DNA of 21,848 bases from Gammaproteobacteria bacterium UBA3532. GTDB lineage: Bacteria; Pseudomonadota; Gammaproteobacteria; Enterobacterales; UBA3532. The stretch lies in contig DFOV01000393.1 in NCBI GenBank assembly GCA_002376965.1, forward strand, positions 1 through 21,848, in the 5' to 3' direction. Every line of letters begins with the position of its first letter. Position 1 is the first letter of the stretch. Positions 1 through 7,827 of this stretch are shown here, piece after piece. Position numbers and translations under genes: made by a program. Below the pieces are notes generated by a model. It saw only the letters and a list, made by a program, of their open reading frames with translations. It was not told where the DNA came from and did not search any database.

Positions 1-55
1 AACGTCGCTCCAAATCCGCAGGTTTTGAGCAAAATGGGCAATACACCCTTGTCAC
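1..55 (-). CDS. Possible 5' end of a gene for a CxxC (zinc-ribbon-like) protein, cut by window edge
   Basis: Eighteen codons are visible, reading V-T-R-V-Y-C-P-F-C-S-K-P-A-D-L-E-R-R. The candidate GTG start overlaps the TGA stop of the HD-GYP gene by four bases (GTGA), an arrangement typical of translational coupling. A second in-frame GTG lies at 44-46. The CPFC motif resembles the first half of a zinc ribbon, as at the start of NrdR-type proteins, but the fragment is too short to assign a family. No strong ribosome binding site is seen. It may equally be a chance open frame. Confidence 0.3.
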   Translation of the reverse strand, partial: MTRVYCPFCSKPADLERR

Positions 56-1317
56 AGCTTACGCTCTTTTTTCTGTGCTTCATAAAAATAGCTCACTCTG
101 ACCCTGGGGTTTAAATATTCATGAATTTCTTTAGGTAATTTGCCAAGACGAATACTTTTGACGATATTCAGATCCGGCTCTTCGTCCAAGTCAAAGATAA
201 TCGCTTCCTCTTTAGGGATATTCTTGTCATAAACCAGAATACGCGGATAAAGGATCTTCTTACTGTTCAAAGTAATCACAATACCCACGGAACCGTCATT
301 GAGTTGAACGATCGTACCCGGTGGGTAAACCCCCATCATTTTGACAAACCGCTGTAAGCGCACTGGATCAAACCAAGCTTTTTGCTTGTTGAACATGTAT
401 GACAGTGCCTCATGAGGCGTCATTGAATCTCGGGGATCTAAGTGGTTGCAATGATTATCGTAGATATTAGCGATAGCGACAATTTTGCTGAAATCACTAA
501 TATCGGCCTCTTTTAGTCCGTAGGGAAAGCCTTCGCCATTGAGTCGTTCATGATGCTCAACAATTACCTGCTGAGCACAGGCAGGTAAAGCCTCTATTTT
601 TTCAGCCATATCAAAGCCATAGCGCGTATGCATTTCATAAAATGAACGCTCGGCCTTGTTCCAGGGCTCCCGCTTACGCAGTATACTGGTAGGTACCTTC
701 GACTTGCCGATATCATGAAACAGTGCCGCTAAACCAAGTTCAGACAAAGACTCTTTATCAATGTCTTCGGATGCCCCCATCATCATCGATAATATAGCGA
801 CATTCAGACTGTGATAATAAGACGATTCATCCATATTATTTTCGTTCATTAGATGAATAACCACTTCATTATCTGACAATAAATTGGATGCCATTTCCTG
901 CATCAACTCTTTAGCATCATCAACCGACTGCTGAGGTCGCGAGGACAACCTGAGCATTAAACTCTTGACCACTTTAAGTGTCGCTTTGTAGCGCTTTTCG
1001 GTCTTTTGGATAGCGCGTCGTCGCTCGCGCAATATTTTTAGCCGCGCGACCTTTTCATCCCATAGCGCTTTGTTGGTTTGTGAGCCTTCATCATCTGCAG
1101 GAGCTTGTATCTCTACTGCTTCTTCACGGGGTTTCGCGTCGCTCTTCTCAGGGTAATACCAGACTTTTTTGAGGCCTATTTGCTTTAGTGTTTGGATTTG
1201 TTCCTGGCTACGCAGCTTAAAGCGGTTCATCAAAAAAGGATGACGGCTCCATTTTAAAGGCAGCTCAATAAACATACCAACCACCAGCAATTCGATCGCA
1301 ATGGCTTTCTTAGTCAA
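52..1317 (-). CDS. HD-GYP domain protein, probable cyclic-di-GMP phosphodiesterase
   Basis: The 421-residue protein has an N-terminal DUF3391-like segment (about 5-60), a charged and probably helical linker (about 80-120) and an HD-GYP domain (about 160-310), then a C-terminal extension. Metal-ligand residues of the family are present: H169, H201-D202, K205, H230, H255-H256-E257 and D287. The signature loop reads N-G-E-G-F-P-Y-G (260-267), so GYP is GFP here. The family hydrolyses c-di-GMP and lowers it in the cytoplasm; no signal peptide or membrane segment is seen. The start is a TTG at 1315-1317 with GGAG about 7 nt upstream; the next in-frame ATG is residue 15, inside the DUF3391 segment. 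It is divergent from the binding-protein/kinase pair. Activity is inferred from motifs only. Confidence 0.88.
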   Translation of the reverse strand: MTKKAIAIELLVVGMFIELPLKWSRHPFLMNRFKLRSQEQIQTLKQIGLKKVWYYPEKSDAKPREEAVEIQAPADDEGSQTNKALWDEKVARLKILRERRRAIQKTEKRYKATLKVVKSLMLRLSSRPQQSVDDAKELMQEMASNLLSDNEVVIHLMNENNMDESSYYHSLNVAILSMMMGASEDIDKESLSELGLAALFHDIGKSKVPTSILRKREPWNKAERSFYEMHTRYGFDMAEKIEALPACAQQVIVEHHERLNGEGFPYGLKEADISDFSKIVAIANIYDNHCNHLDPRDSMTPHEALSYMFNKQKAWFDPVRLQRFVKMMGVYPPGTIVQLNDGSVGIVITLNSKKILYPRILVYDKNIPKEEAIIFDLDEEPDLNIVKSIRLGKLPKEIHEYLNPRVRVSYFYEAQKKERKL

Positions 1318-1550
1318 GTTCGCTCCACAGGCTTATTCTTCTTATCTAAATATAGGCCAATACCTGACAAATTGCCGCACTTAACCAGCGCGGTTTATGC
1401 CAAACTCACTTTCACCTCCAAGTAATTAGGCTATACTCGATAGGGTATGATTTTGGCGTACGAAGATCGCGAATTAAGCAAGGAGCATGAGAACCACCCT
1501 TCTAGCGCCTTGACTATTTCCTTATTCCAAACAGTACAGAGCGATATTCA
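1318..1550. promoter_or_regulatory. Divergent intergenic region between HD-GYP gene and binding-protein gene
   Basis: The 233 bp between two divergent starts must hold both promoters. On the plus strand the -10-like hexamers TATACT (1432-1437) and TATGAT (1446-1451) are visible, without a good -35. On the minus strand TTGTCA (1365-1370) lies upstream of weak -10-like sequences near 1342-1354. Short arms ATAC and GTAT flank 1433-1448 and could form an operator, but they are too short to call. No coding frame of interest was seen. Confidence 0.35.
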
Positions 1551-2726
1551 ATGAAAGTTTTCGGTTTCCTTGCCCTTTTCGTTATTTCCTTGCTGCTACC
1601 CGCCTGGGCGGCCGACGATGAACCACTTACGGTTGTTTTTACTCATGAGAACAAAGCCTTCGCTAAAATTATTCGGTCGTTTTATGACTTTTCCGGCGAA
1701 AAAATCAAGGCACAATGGATTGATCAAGCCGACTTGAAAGTAAAGTTAATTGAACAAACTGAGTTAGGTGGAACACCTGATGTAGTATTGGTTCCAGCCG
1801 ATCATCTAGGGCTGTACTCGATGATAAAATACAGCCAGATCCCCGAGAAGTTAATTCATAAAGATATCGAAAAACGCTACCTGCAAACCGTTAAGATTGA
1901 TGGTATGTACTATGGCATTCCAGTCATTATGGGTAACCACCTGTTACTTTACTACAACAAAGCGCTGGTGAGTAAACCTGCAAGTTCTTGGAAAGAGTTG
2001 TTGGAAACACAGCCTCAATTTACTAAGCAAGGATATAACACCATCGACTGGAGCTTTGCGGAAATGTATTGGTTTGCGCCTTTCCTTGGAGCCTACGGCG
2101 GCTGGCCGATCACAGACAGTAAAATCACACTGGATACACCAGCGATGGAGCAAGCACTGGCATTTTATTGGGGGCTTGCCAATAAAGGACTCATCGATCC
2201 AGATTGCAACTACGACTGCGCGTTCAACAATTTCATCAACCGTAAAACCGCCTATGTTATTAATGGCATTTGGTCTTATAGCCAGTTTTTGGATGTACAT
2301 GGGGACGATTTAGGGGTGGCCTTGCTACCATCTATAGAAGGCAAACCGCTAACCCCAATGTTTTCAACCCATGCGATAGCCTTTCCCAATGACTCGCTAA
2401 ATGGAGCCAAAAGGCAGTCCATACTTAAATTTATTGAATTCATGCAATCAGATCTGGTACAAAAAGAAATCTGGAAGGAAATCAATGAATTTCCGGTCAA
2501 CAGCAAAGTTTTAGAGGAAATCAGAGCGAACGTCGATACAAATGTCAAAGTTCTACTCGAACAACTGATGAAAGCTCAAGCCATGCCTAGCGACACGTCA
2601 ATGGCCTATGCTTGGCCAGCCATGTCAAAGGGCTTTTCTCGCTATGGTAGTGGAACACTTAGCGCCAAGGAAGCCGCAGAACTTATGCAGCACTTGGCAG
2701 AAAACAGCAGTAATAACGCAAAGTAG
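1551..2726 (+). CDS. Periplasmic solute-binding protein, MalE-like (ABC sugar-binding family 1)
   Basis: This 391-residue protein begins with a Sec signal peptide: a hydrophobic core at 3-18 and likely cleavage after A-W-A at 20. The mature part reads like maltose-binding protein: a G-I-P-V segment (122-125), L-Y-Y-N-K (133-137), a W-K-E-L stretch (147-150), N-G-I-W (238-241) where MBP has N-G-P-W, and an aromatic A-W-P (354-356) near the MBP C-terminal tryptophan. C219 and C223 could form a disulphide. The ligand is probably a sugar or oligosaccharide, but this is not proven. No permease or ATPase gene is adjacent. The gene ends 5 nt before a hybrid sensor kinase, suggesting that the protein presents its ligand to that kinase. 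The ribosome binding site before ATG 1551 is weak. Confidence 0.87.
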   Translation: MKVFGFLALFVISLLLPAWAADDEPLTVVFTHENKAFAKIIRSFYDFSGEKIKAQWIDQADLKVKLIEQTELGGTPDVVLVPADHLGLYSMIKYSQIPEKLIHKDIEKRYLQTVKIDGMYYGIPVIMGNHLLLYYNKALVSKPASSWKELLETQPQFTKQGYNTIDWSFAEMYWFAPFLGAYGGWPITDSKITLDTPAMEQALAFYWGLANKGLIDPDCNYDCAFNNFINRKTAYVINGIWSYSQFLDVHGDDLGVALLPSIEGKPLTPMFSTHAIAFPNDSLNGAKRQSILKFIEFMQSDLVQKEIWKEINEFPVNSKVLEEIRANVDTNVKVLLEQLMKAQAMPSDTSMAYAWPAMSKGFSRYGSGTLSAKEAAELMQHLAENSSNNAK

Positions 2727-2731
2727 GCACT

Positions 2732-5038
2732 ATGTATAAAGCTAAACGCTGGAGCTACCAGCGAGTTCTATTAGTTTTTATATTAACGATAGCCGTCGTC
2801 CCAGCCACCTTACTATCTGGCTGGCTACTTTATGAACTGCGGCATACAGCAATATACGGTGCCGAACAAAGTTTGCTGTGGCGCACAAGAAACGCAGCAA
2901 CTGATATTAAGCAGTTATTGATGGACCACGTCAACAAGCTCGCTTCATTGGGCAAAGATAATACCCTTGCTATCGCACCTTCCAATATTATCTTCACCGA
3001 ACAGGCGTATAAGAAGATGCAGGGGTTTCATAGCGAAACCCCTCTTTTCGATACACTGATGTTATTTGATGACAGTGGCGTGTTGGTCGAAGCAACGCCA
3101 ATGCGAGCGATGCGCCTAAGCTCGTTAGCCTTACGAGATGAAATCAACTTTTATACAGACTCATTTAGAATTGAATCGATTAACTCTCCCGCCGTCGTTT
3201 TGCTCGAAGATCCACTGCTAGCCAAAAATTTACCATCCATGCGCAATCAGGTGCATGTTCGCGCCATTGATTATTCCGTAGCCATCATTATTCCACTGGT
3301 TATCAGAAAAGATAAAATTGTTAACCCTCTCAAATTAACCGGTGTATTAGTCGGACTGGTGTCGATGGAGCAACTGCTTGAACGAGTCAAGCCCTCGACG
3401 CCTGAAATTGCCAAAAACATCTACATGAACTTTTCATTTGGGGATAAAAAAACCTTGATGGAAAACAACTCAGAGCTGCCTCCTACTCTAATGCATGCCA
3501 GCACGGAGTTAACAGTTGACTTTTTTGACTACACCCATGGCAACTCTTTGCATTTAGACGTGCAAGAAAATCTCGCTCCGCACCTCAGCGAAGTTAATAA
3601 GACCATGATTTTTCTGTTGTCTCTTGTCGCTGTTTTTATTGCGGCCAGCCTGCTGATCACCCGCATCGCAGCCAATTATCTAACCACTCCAATCAAGAAA
3701 ATTCGCGCCATGACGCGTAGCTTTGCTAAAGGTGACTATACTCAGCGAAGAGTCGAAGGCAATTTTCGAGAGTTTATCGATCTTGCCGAATTGATGACTA
3801 AAATGGGCCAGAAAATAGACTCACATATTAGAGAAATCGAACAGAAGCGTAAGAATGCCGAACAAGCCTCAGCCTACAAAACAGCCTTTCTTGCCAATAT
3901 GAGCCATGAAATCCGCACACCAATGAATGCGATTGTCGGCTTAAGTCACCTAACACTGGATACACCTCTCAACGATAAGCAACGCAAATATGTTACTAAT
4001 ATTAACAATGCGTCTCACAGCCTTCTTGGCATAATCAATGATATTCTCGACTACTCTAAAATTGAGGCTGGGCGACTAGAGATTGAATCAACACCATTTG
4101 ATCTAACCGAAATTACCGACAACTTATTCGGCATTTTCCATTTTCAGGCTCACGATAAGGGCCTGGCTTTTAGCATGAATATATCGCCTAACGTTCCCAG
4201 CCGATTGCTCGGCGATCCGATGCGCTTAAAGCAGATCCTTATTAACTTGCTTGGCAATGCGCTGAAATTTACCGAGTCAGGAAAGATCATCTTAGGTATC
4301 CGTAGTCTCAGCCAACCCGACGATCCTATGATCTCTCTCGAATTTAACGTTAAAGATACCGGCATAGGCATCGAGGACGCACAGCTCGAACAGCTGTTTA
4401 AGCCCTTCACTCAGGCCGACGTATCTACTACAAGAAAGTATGGCGGCACTGGATTAGGCCTGTCCATTTGTAAGAAACTAGTCGAGCTAATGGGCGGTCA
4501 TATACAGATCAAAAGTACCCCCGGTAAAGGCTCTGAGTTTATTTTCACAGCCAATTTCCAGGCAGATGTCAATCAAGAAAAATCCTCGAACTCCTTGGTT
4601 CCCGATCTGCAGCTAGACATAATGAGAGAACACCTTTCCGGTTTAAATGTGCTGCTGGTTGAAGACAACACAATTAATCAAATGGTTGCTAAAGAACTAC
4701 TTGAAAGTGTTAATGTGAACGTATCTATTTCCGGTGATGGTAAGCAGGCTTTGGACGCACTGCATAAATCCACATTTGATATGATTCTCATGGATATTCA
4801 GATGCCAGTTATGGATGGGTTTGAAGCAACACGCCGTATTCGAGATGCGCAAAACGAGATACCAATCATTGCCCTTACCGCCAATGCGACAAAAGATGAT
4901 AAAGAAGAGTGCATACGTGTGGGCATGGATGACTACCTGTCAAAACCAATAAAAACCGAAGAGCTTTATCGGAAAGTTTTTATGTATCGTCCTGAGCAAA
5001 AGGAGTCACATAAAGCTGAGGCAAACGCATCCCAATAG
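2732..5038 (+). CDS. Membrane-bound hybrid sensor histidine kinase with C-terminal receiver
   Basis: The 768-residue protein contains, in order: transmembrane helix 1 (about 12-33); a periplasmic sensor region of about 250 residues, possibly of the Cache type; transmembrane helix 2 (about 292-312); HAMP (about 312-365); a coiled stretch; HisKA with phospho-acceptor H392 in S-H-E-I-R-T-P; HATPase with N-box N505-N509, D-T-G-I-G (542-546) and G-G-T-G-L-G-L-S (571-578); and a receiver (about 638-752) with E644-D645, D688, T716 and K738. All catalytic residues expected for phosphorylation are present. There is no Hpt or DNA-binding domain, so a separate phosphotransfer protein and regulator are needed. 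It follows the binding-protein gene by 5 nt, with only a weak AGG before the start. The pair recalls LuxP/LuxQ and TorT/TorS by architecture; the ligand is unknown. Confidence 0.92.
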   Translation: MYKAKRWSYQRVLLVFILTIAVVPATLLSGWLLYELRHTAIYGAEQSLLWRTRNAATDIKQLLMDHVNKLASLGKDNTLAIAPSNIIFTEQAYKKMQGFHSETPLFDTLMLFDDSGVLVEATPMRAMRLSSLALRDEINFYTDSFRIESINSPAVVLLEDPLLAKNLPSMRNQVHVRAIDYSVAIIIPLVIRKDKIVNPLKLTGVLVGLVSMEQLLERVKPSTPEIAKNIYMNFSFGDKKTLMENNSELPPTLMHASTELTVDFFDYTHGNSLHLDVQENLAPHLSEVNKTMIFLLSLVAVFIAASLLITRIAANYLTTPIKKIRAMTRSFAKGDYTQRRVEGNFREFIDLAELMTKMGQKIDSHIREIEQKRKNAEQASAYKTAFLANMSHEIRTPMNAIVGLSHLTLDTPLNDKQRKYVTNINNASHSLLGIINDILDYSKIEAGRLEIESTPFDLTEITDNLFGIFHFQAHDKGLAFSMNISPNVPSRLLGDPMRLKQILINLLGNALKFTESGKIILGIRSLSQPDDPMISLEFNVKDTGIGIEDAQLEQLFKPFTQADVSTTRKYGGTGLGLSICKKLVELMGGHIQIKSTPGKGSEFIFTANFQADVNQEKSSNSLVPDLQLDIMREHLSGLNVLLVEDNTINQMVAKELLESVNVNVSISGDGKQALDALHKSTFDMILMDIQMPVMDGFEATRRIRDAQNEIPIIALTANATKDDKEECIRVGMDDYLSKPIKTEELYRKVFMYRPEQKESHKAEANASQ
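3021..3043 (+). repeat. Perfect 9-bp inverted repeat inside the kinase gene, terminator-like
   Basis: The arms 3021-3029 (AGGGGTTTC) and 3035-3043 (GAAACCCCT) are perfectly complementary, with the 5-nt loop ATAGC, and are followed by CTTTTC. The structure lies in codons 97-104 of the hybrid kinase, in the periplasmic sensor part. It could attenuate transcription between binding protein and kinase, or it could be chance. The T-run is short, so a strong terminator is unlikely. Confidence 0.45.
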
Positions 5039-5130
5039 GTCAATTCTTTTAAGAAGTAGCCCTCTCGCCTAGTTACGCGATCACCAACATATTATGGCCT
5101 GTTGGATAAACCTGCTCTATCCAGTGATTC

Positions 5131-5157
5131 TTGATGTATAATCCGCATAGTTATAAT
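5131..5157 (+). promoter_or_regulatory. Candidate promoter of the tcdA-rsuA-rsmC operon
   Basis: Two perfect TATAAT hexamers stand at 5137-5142 and 5152-5157, in the 144-bp gap after the kinase gene. The second has TTGATG at 5131-5136 with a short 15-nt spacer; the first has no good -35. Upstream, two overlapping 6-bp stems (5084-5089/5100-5105 and 5103-5108/5118-5123) are visible, neither followed by a T-run. Either hexamer could serve the operon. Confidence 0.5.
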
Positions 5158-5182
5158 TGAGCAAGCATAAGGTATCCATTCC

Positions 5183-5989
5183 GTGATAAATGACGAAGAC
5201 TATCAACAACGCTTTGGCGGTATTGCCCGTATTTATGGCAATCAGGCTCTGCAACAGTTCAGTGGTAGTCATGTCATGGTCGTTGGTATTGGGGGGGTGG
5301 GCTCTTGGGTTGCCGAGTCTTTGGCGCGTAGTGGAGTTGGACGTATAACCCTTATCGATCTCGATGACATTTGCGTTACAAATATTAACCGCCAAATCCA
5401 TGCGCTTACTGATACTATAGGACAAAGCAAAACCGCAGTTATGTCAGGACGTTTGAGAGCGATAAATCCGTTAATTCAAGTTACTGAAGTTGCGAATTTT
5501 CTTATACCTGGCAATTGTGCAGAACTAATAACAGCAGATATTGACTATGTCGTTGATGCCATTGACTCGGTTAAAAGCAAAGCCGCCCTGATTGCCCACT
5601 GCCGCCGGAGTAAAAAGCCATTTATCACCATCGGCGGAGCTGGCGGTAAAACTGAGCCAGCAAAGATAAAAGTATGCGATATTGCCCAGGCAACACACGA
5701 TCCACTACTCGCTAAAGTACGCTCCAAGTTGAGAAAAGATTACCGTATTCGAGACAATTCAAGGGGCCGACTAAATGTCCCATGCGTTTTCTCCACTGAG
5801 CAGATTTCTTATCCCCCACTAGAATCCGAGTGCCCTACACAACCAACAAACAGCTCTTTTAGGCTCGACTGCAACACAGGCTTCGGCTCGGTATCCCACC
5901 TCACCGCCACGTTTGCATTCTTCGCTGTAAGTGAAACACTCAAAAAGCTGGCGAGCCAAGCGACGACTACAAGCCATGCGCCTGGATAA
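5183..5989 (+). CDS. tcdA: tRNA threonylcarbamoyladenosine dehydratase TcdA (CsdL)
   Basis: TcdA uses ATP to cyclise N6-threonylcarbamoyladenosine at position 37 of ANN-decoding tRNAs to the ct6A form. The 268-residue protein is an E1/ThiF/MoeB-like enzyme close to E. coli TcdA along its length: R-F-G-G (10-13), nucleotide-binding G-I-G-G-V-G (35-40), L-I-D-L-D-D (57-62), N-R-Q-I-H-A (69-74), D-A-I-D-S (125-129), G-G-A-G-G (151-155), C-V-F-S-T-E (201-206) and D-C-N-T-G-F-G (229-235). The start is a GTG at 5183 with AAGG about 10 nt upstream; no ATG precedes it in frame close by. Its last 14 bases overlap rsuA, which points to coupling. In E. coli the partner csdA/csdE genes are adjacent; they are not here. 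Confidence 0.95.
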   Translation: MINDEDYQQRFGGIARIYGNQALQQFSGSHVMVVGIGGVGSWVAESLARSGVGRITLIDLDDICVTNINRQIHALTDTIGQSKTAVMSGRLRAINPLIQVTEVANFLIPGNCAELITADIDYVVDAIDSVKSKAALIAHCRRSKKPFITIGGAGGKTEPAKIKVCDIAQATHDPLLAKVRSKLRKDYRIRDNSRGRLNVPCVFSTEQISYPPLESECPTQPTNSSFRLDCNTGFGSVSHLTATFAFFAVSETLKKLASQATTTSHAPG

Positions 5990-6665
5990 GTTTCTTAGTC
6001 ACAGTACCGACTTGAGTCGAAAGGAAGTTAAGCAATACATTAAAAAGGGGAAGGTCTGCGTGGGAGAAAGAGTAGTAACCAGACCAGAGCAAGATGTCGA
6101 CCAGCAAACGCGAGTCAAACTTGAAGGGAAGCTAATTAACTATCCTTCATTGCGGTACCTGGCACTTAACAAACCCGTAGGATATGTTAGTGCTACAAAG
6201 GATACCCGCCATCAGACAGCTATTGATCTTATTGATCTGCCTAACAAGTCGACATTGCACATTGCTGGCCGACTCGATATTGATACAACAGGACTACTGC
6301 TCATTACCGACGATGGCCAATGGGCTCACCGTATCATGTCCCCTAATCACGAGTGCGCCAAAACCTATCATGTTCAAACACGACTGCCAATTAGCTCGCT
6401 TACAAAGAGCAAGTTTCAGCGCGGTATTTATCTCGAAAAAGAAAACTACCGAACGAAGCCAGCCGTGCTTAAAGTCATCGAACCCCATAGCGCGCATTTA
6501 ATAATACGCGAGGGGAAGTTTCATCAAATTAAGCGAATGTTCCATGCAGTCGGAAATGAGGTAGTGGCGCTCCACCGAATTGCTGTTGGCTCTATCGAAC
6601 TGGGTGAGCTAGCCCTCGGGCAATATAGAACACTCGAACCACATGAAATAAAGGCTATTGTATGA
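5976..6665 (+). CDS. rsuA: 16S rRNA pseudouridine(516) synthase RsuA
   Basis: RsuA converts U516 of 16S rRNA to pseudouridine during small-subunit assembly. From the ATG at 5976 the protein has 229 residues, against 231 in E. coli: an S4-type RNA-binding domain (about 1-60, beginning M-R-L-D-K-F) and the catalytic domain with L-N-K-P-V-G-Y (64-70) and G-R-L-D-I-D-T-T-G-L (98-107), D101 being the catalytic aspartate. K-P-A-V-L (161-165) and E-G-K-F-H-Q-I-K-R-M-F (179-189) also match RsuA. The frame is open 45 nt further upstream, to an ATG at 5931, but the family begins at M-R-L-D-K-F, so 5976 is preferred. It overlaps tcdA by 14 nt and rsmC by 4 nt. RluE/RluF specificity is less likely. Confidence 0.9.
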   Translation: MRLDKFLSHSTDLSRKEVKQYIKKGKVCVGERVVTRPEQDVDQQTRVKLEGKLINYPSLRYLALNKPVGYVSATKDTRHQTAIDLIDLPNKSTLHIAGRLDIDTTGLLLITDDGQWAHRIMSPNHECAKTYHVQTRLPISSLTKSKFQRGIYLEKENYRTKPAVLKVIEPHSAHLIIREGKFHQIKRMFHAVGNEVVALHRIAVGSIELGELALGQYRTLEPHEIKAIV

Positions 6666-7735
6666 GTTATATAGACGGCTCTTACTCCCTGCTCGTTCAA
6701 AAGCTCCAATCTTTTGAGGGTAGTAAGCTGCTAATATTGGATGAAAACACTCCGTTAAACTTATACTCTATGTTAAGTCGTATTCAAGATCTAACAGTAC
6801 TCACTAACCGATACGACATAAATCAAACACTACTCTCCGAAAATGTTCCATGCAGCTATAGCGACTTTGACTTCGCAGAAGTTGCTTCTCGTTGTAATGT
6901 CGTTGCTTATCGGTTGTCAAAAGAGAAATCCGTGGTTAATCACGTGTTAGATGCAATCCCTCGCCTGCTAACAGCTGAAGGGCACTTACTCCTTTTAGGA
7001 AACAAGAATCAAGGTTTTCCCAGCACACTCAAAAAGCTCACAAAGTCTTGGAATATCCAACCATCTTTGGTTAACCTAAAGAATGGCGAAAAGCTCGCAG
7101 ATTTTGCTCTACCACAGAAAATCAGCCAATATAAAAATTCAAACGGCGCATCGGAATATGAAAATATAGAACCAATATCATTGATGATTGGCGGGCTTCC
7201 TGTGTATAGCAAACGAGGCGCATTTGGCTGGAATAAACAAGATCAAGGCAGCCAGTTCTTAATCGAAACACTAAACAGCAACTATATATGGAGTAACCTA
7301 TCTACGTCCCCTGTCTCAATGCTGGATTTGGGTTGTGGTTATGGCTATCTCACCATGCATGCTGCGGAAAAGTGTCCGAATATACAAATAACAGCTACTG
7401 ACAATAACGCAGCGGCTCTGCTCGTATGCCAAAAGAATATGAGCTATAGAGGATTAAACGCCAAGGTTATTGCCAGCGACTGCGCGTCCAGCATTAAACA
7501 ACGTTTCGATCTGATTTTGTGTAATCCACCTTTCCATCAAGGCTTTCGACAGTCAGATGACTTATCTATTAAATTTGTTCGGCAGATAGGAGCTCATTTA
7601 GCACCTCAAGGAGTTGCCTACCTGGTAGTGAATGCTTTCCTTTCTTACGAAAAATGGGCACATAGTTGCAAGCTAGCCTGCAATACGCTGGCGAACAATC
7701 GCTCCTTTAAAGTACTTGAGATGCGACAGCCCTAA
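6662..7735 (+). CDS. rsmC: 16S rRNA (guanine1207-N2)-methyltransferase RsmC
   Basis: RsmC methylates G1207 of 16S rRNA in the 30S subunit using S-adenosylmethionine. The 357-residue protein has the two-domain layout of the family: a degenerate N-terminal methyltransferase fold (about 1-160) and a catalytic C-terminal one. Motifs are F-G-W-N-K (188-192), G-S-Q-F-L (196-200), the SAM loop L-D-L-G-C-G-Y-G (221-228), acidic D247, and the catalytic N-P-P-F-H (288-292). V-V-N-A-F-L (322-327) favours RsmC over the related RlmG (23S G1835), which remains the main alternative. The start overlaps the rsuA stop as ATGA, the last link of the three-gene operon. The gene ends just before the bidirectional terminator. 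Confidence 0.85.
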   Translation: MSYIDGSYSLLVQKLQSFEGSKLLILDENTPLNLYSMLSRIQDLTVLTNRYDINQTLLSENVPCSYSDFDFAEVASRCNVVAYRLSKEKSVVNHVLDAIPRLLTAEGHLLLLGNKNQGFPSTLKKLTKSWNIQPSLVNLKNGEKLADFALPQKISQYKNSNGASEYENIEPISLMIGGLPVYSKRGAFGWNKQDQGSQFLIETLNSNYIWSNLSTSPVSMLDLGCGYGYLTMHAAEKCPNIQITATDNNAAALLVCQKNMSYRGLNAKVIASDCASSIKQRFDLILCNPPFHQGFRQSDDLSIKFVRQIGAHLAPQGVAYLVVNAFLSYEKWAHSCKLACNTLANNRSFKVLEMRQP

Positions 7736-7798
7736 ATTTAATGGGCTTGCCAATATAACTTTTCAATGCTTTTCACTTGGAGACGCATCTCATTGCAC

Positions 7799-7827
7799 AA
7801 AAAAAAGGCCGCTTTCGCGGCCTTTTC
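7799..7827. terminator. Bidirectional Rho-independent terminator between rsmC and rplQ
   Basis: A 10-bp stem, 7803-7812 (AAAAGGCCGC) with 7817-7826 (GCGGCCTTTT), encloses the loop TTTC. On the minus strand the stem is followed by a run of eight T (7806 to 7799), which fits the end of the alpha operon directly after the rplQ stop. On the plus strand it is followed by a T-rich tract within the rplQ end, which fits the end of rsmC. One structure probably serves both convergent operons. Confidence 0.9.

Noticed and set aside
1944..2548. Two minus-strand open frames (about 118 and 90 codons) inside the binding-protein gene
   Set aside because: The plus-strand frame has a signal peptide and clear family motifs; the opposite frames show none.
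6662..7735. RlmG (23S G1835 methyltransferase) as the identity of this gene
   Set aside because: Both share N-P-P-F-H, but the V-N-A-F-L segment and the G-S-Q-F-L region fit RsmC better; some doubt remains.
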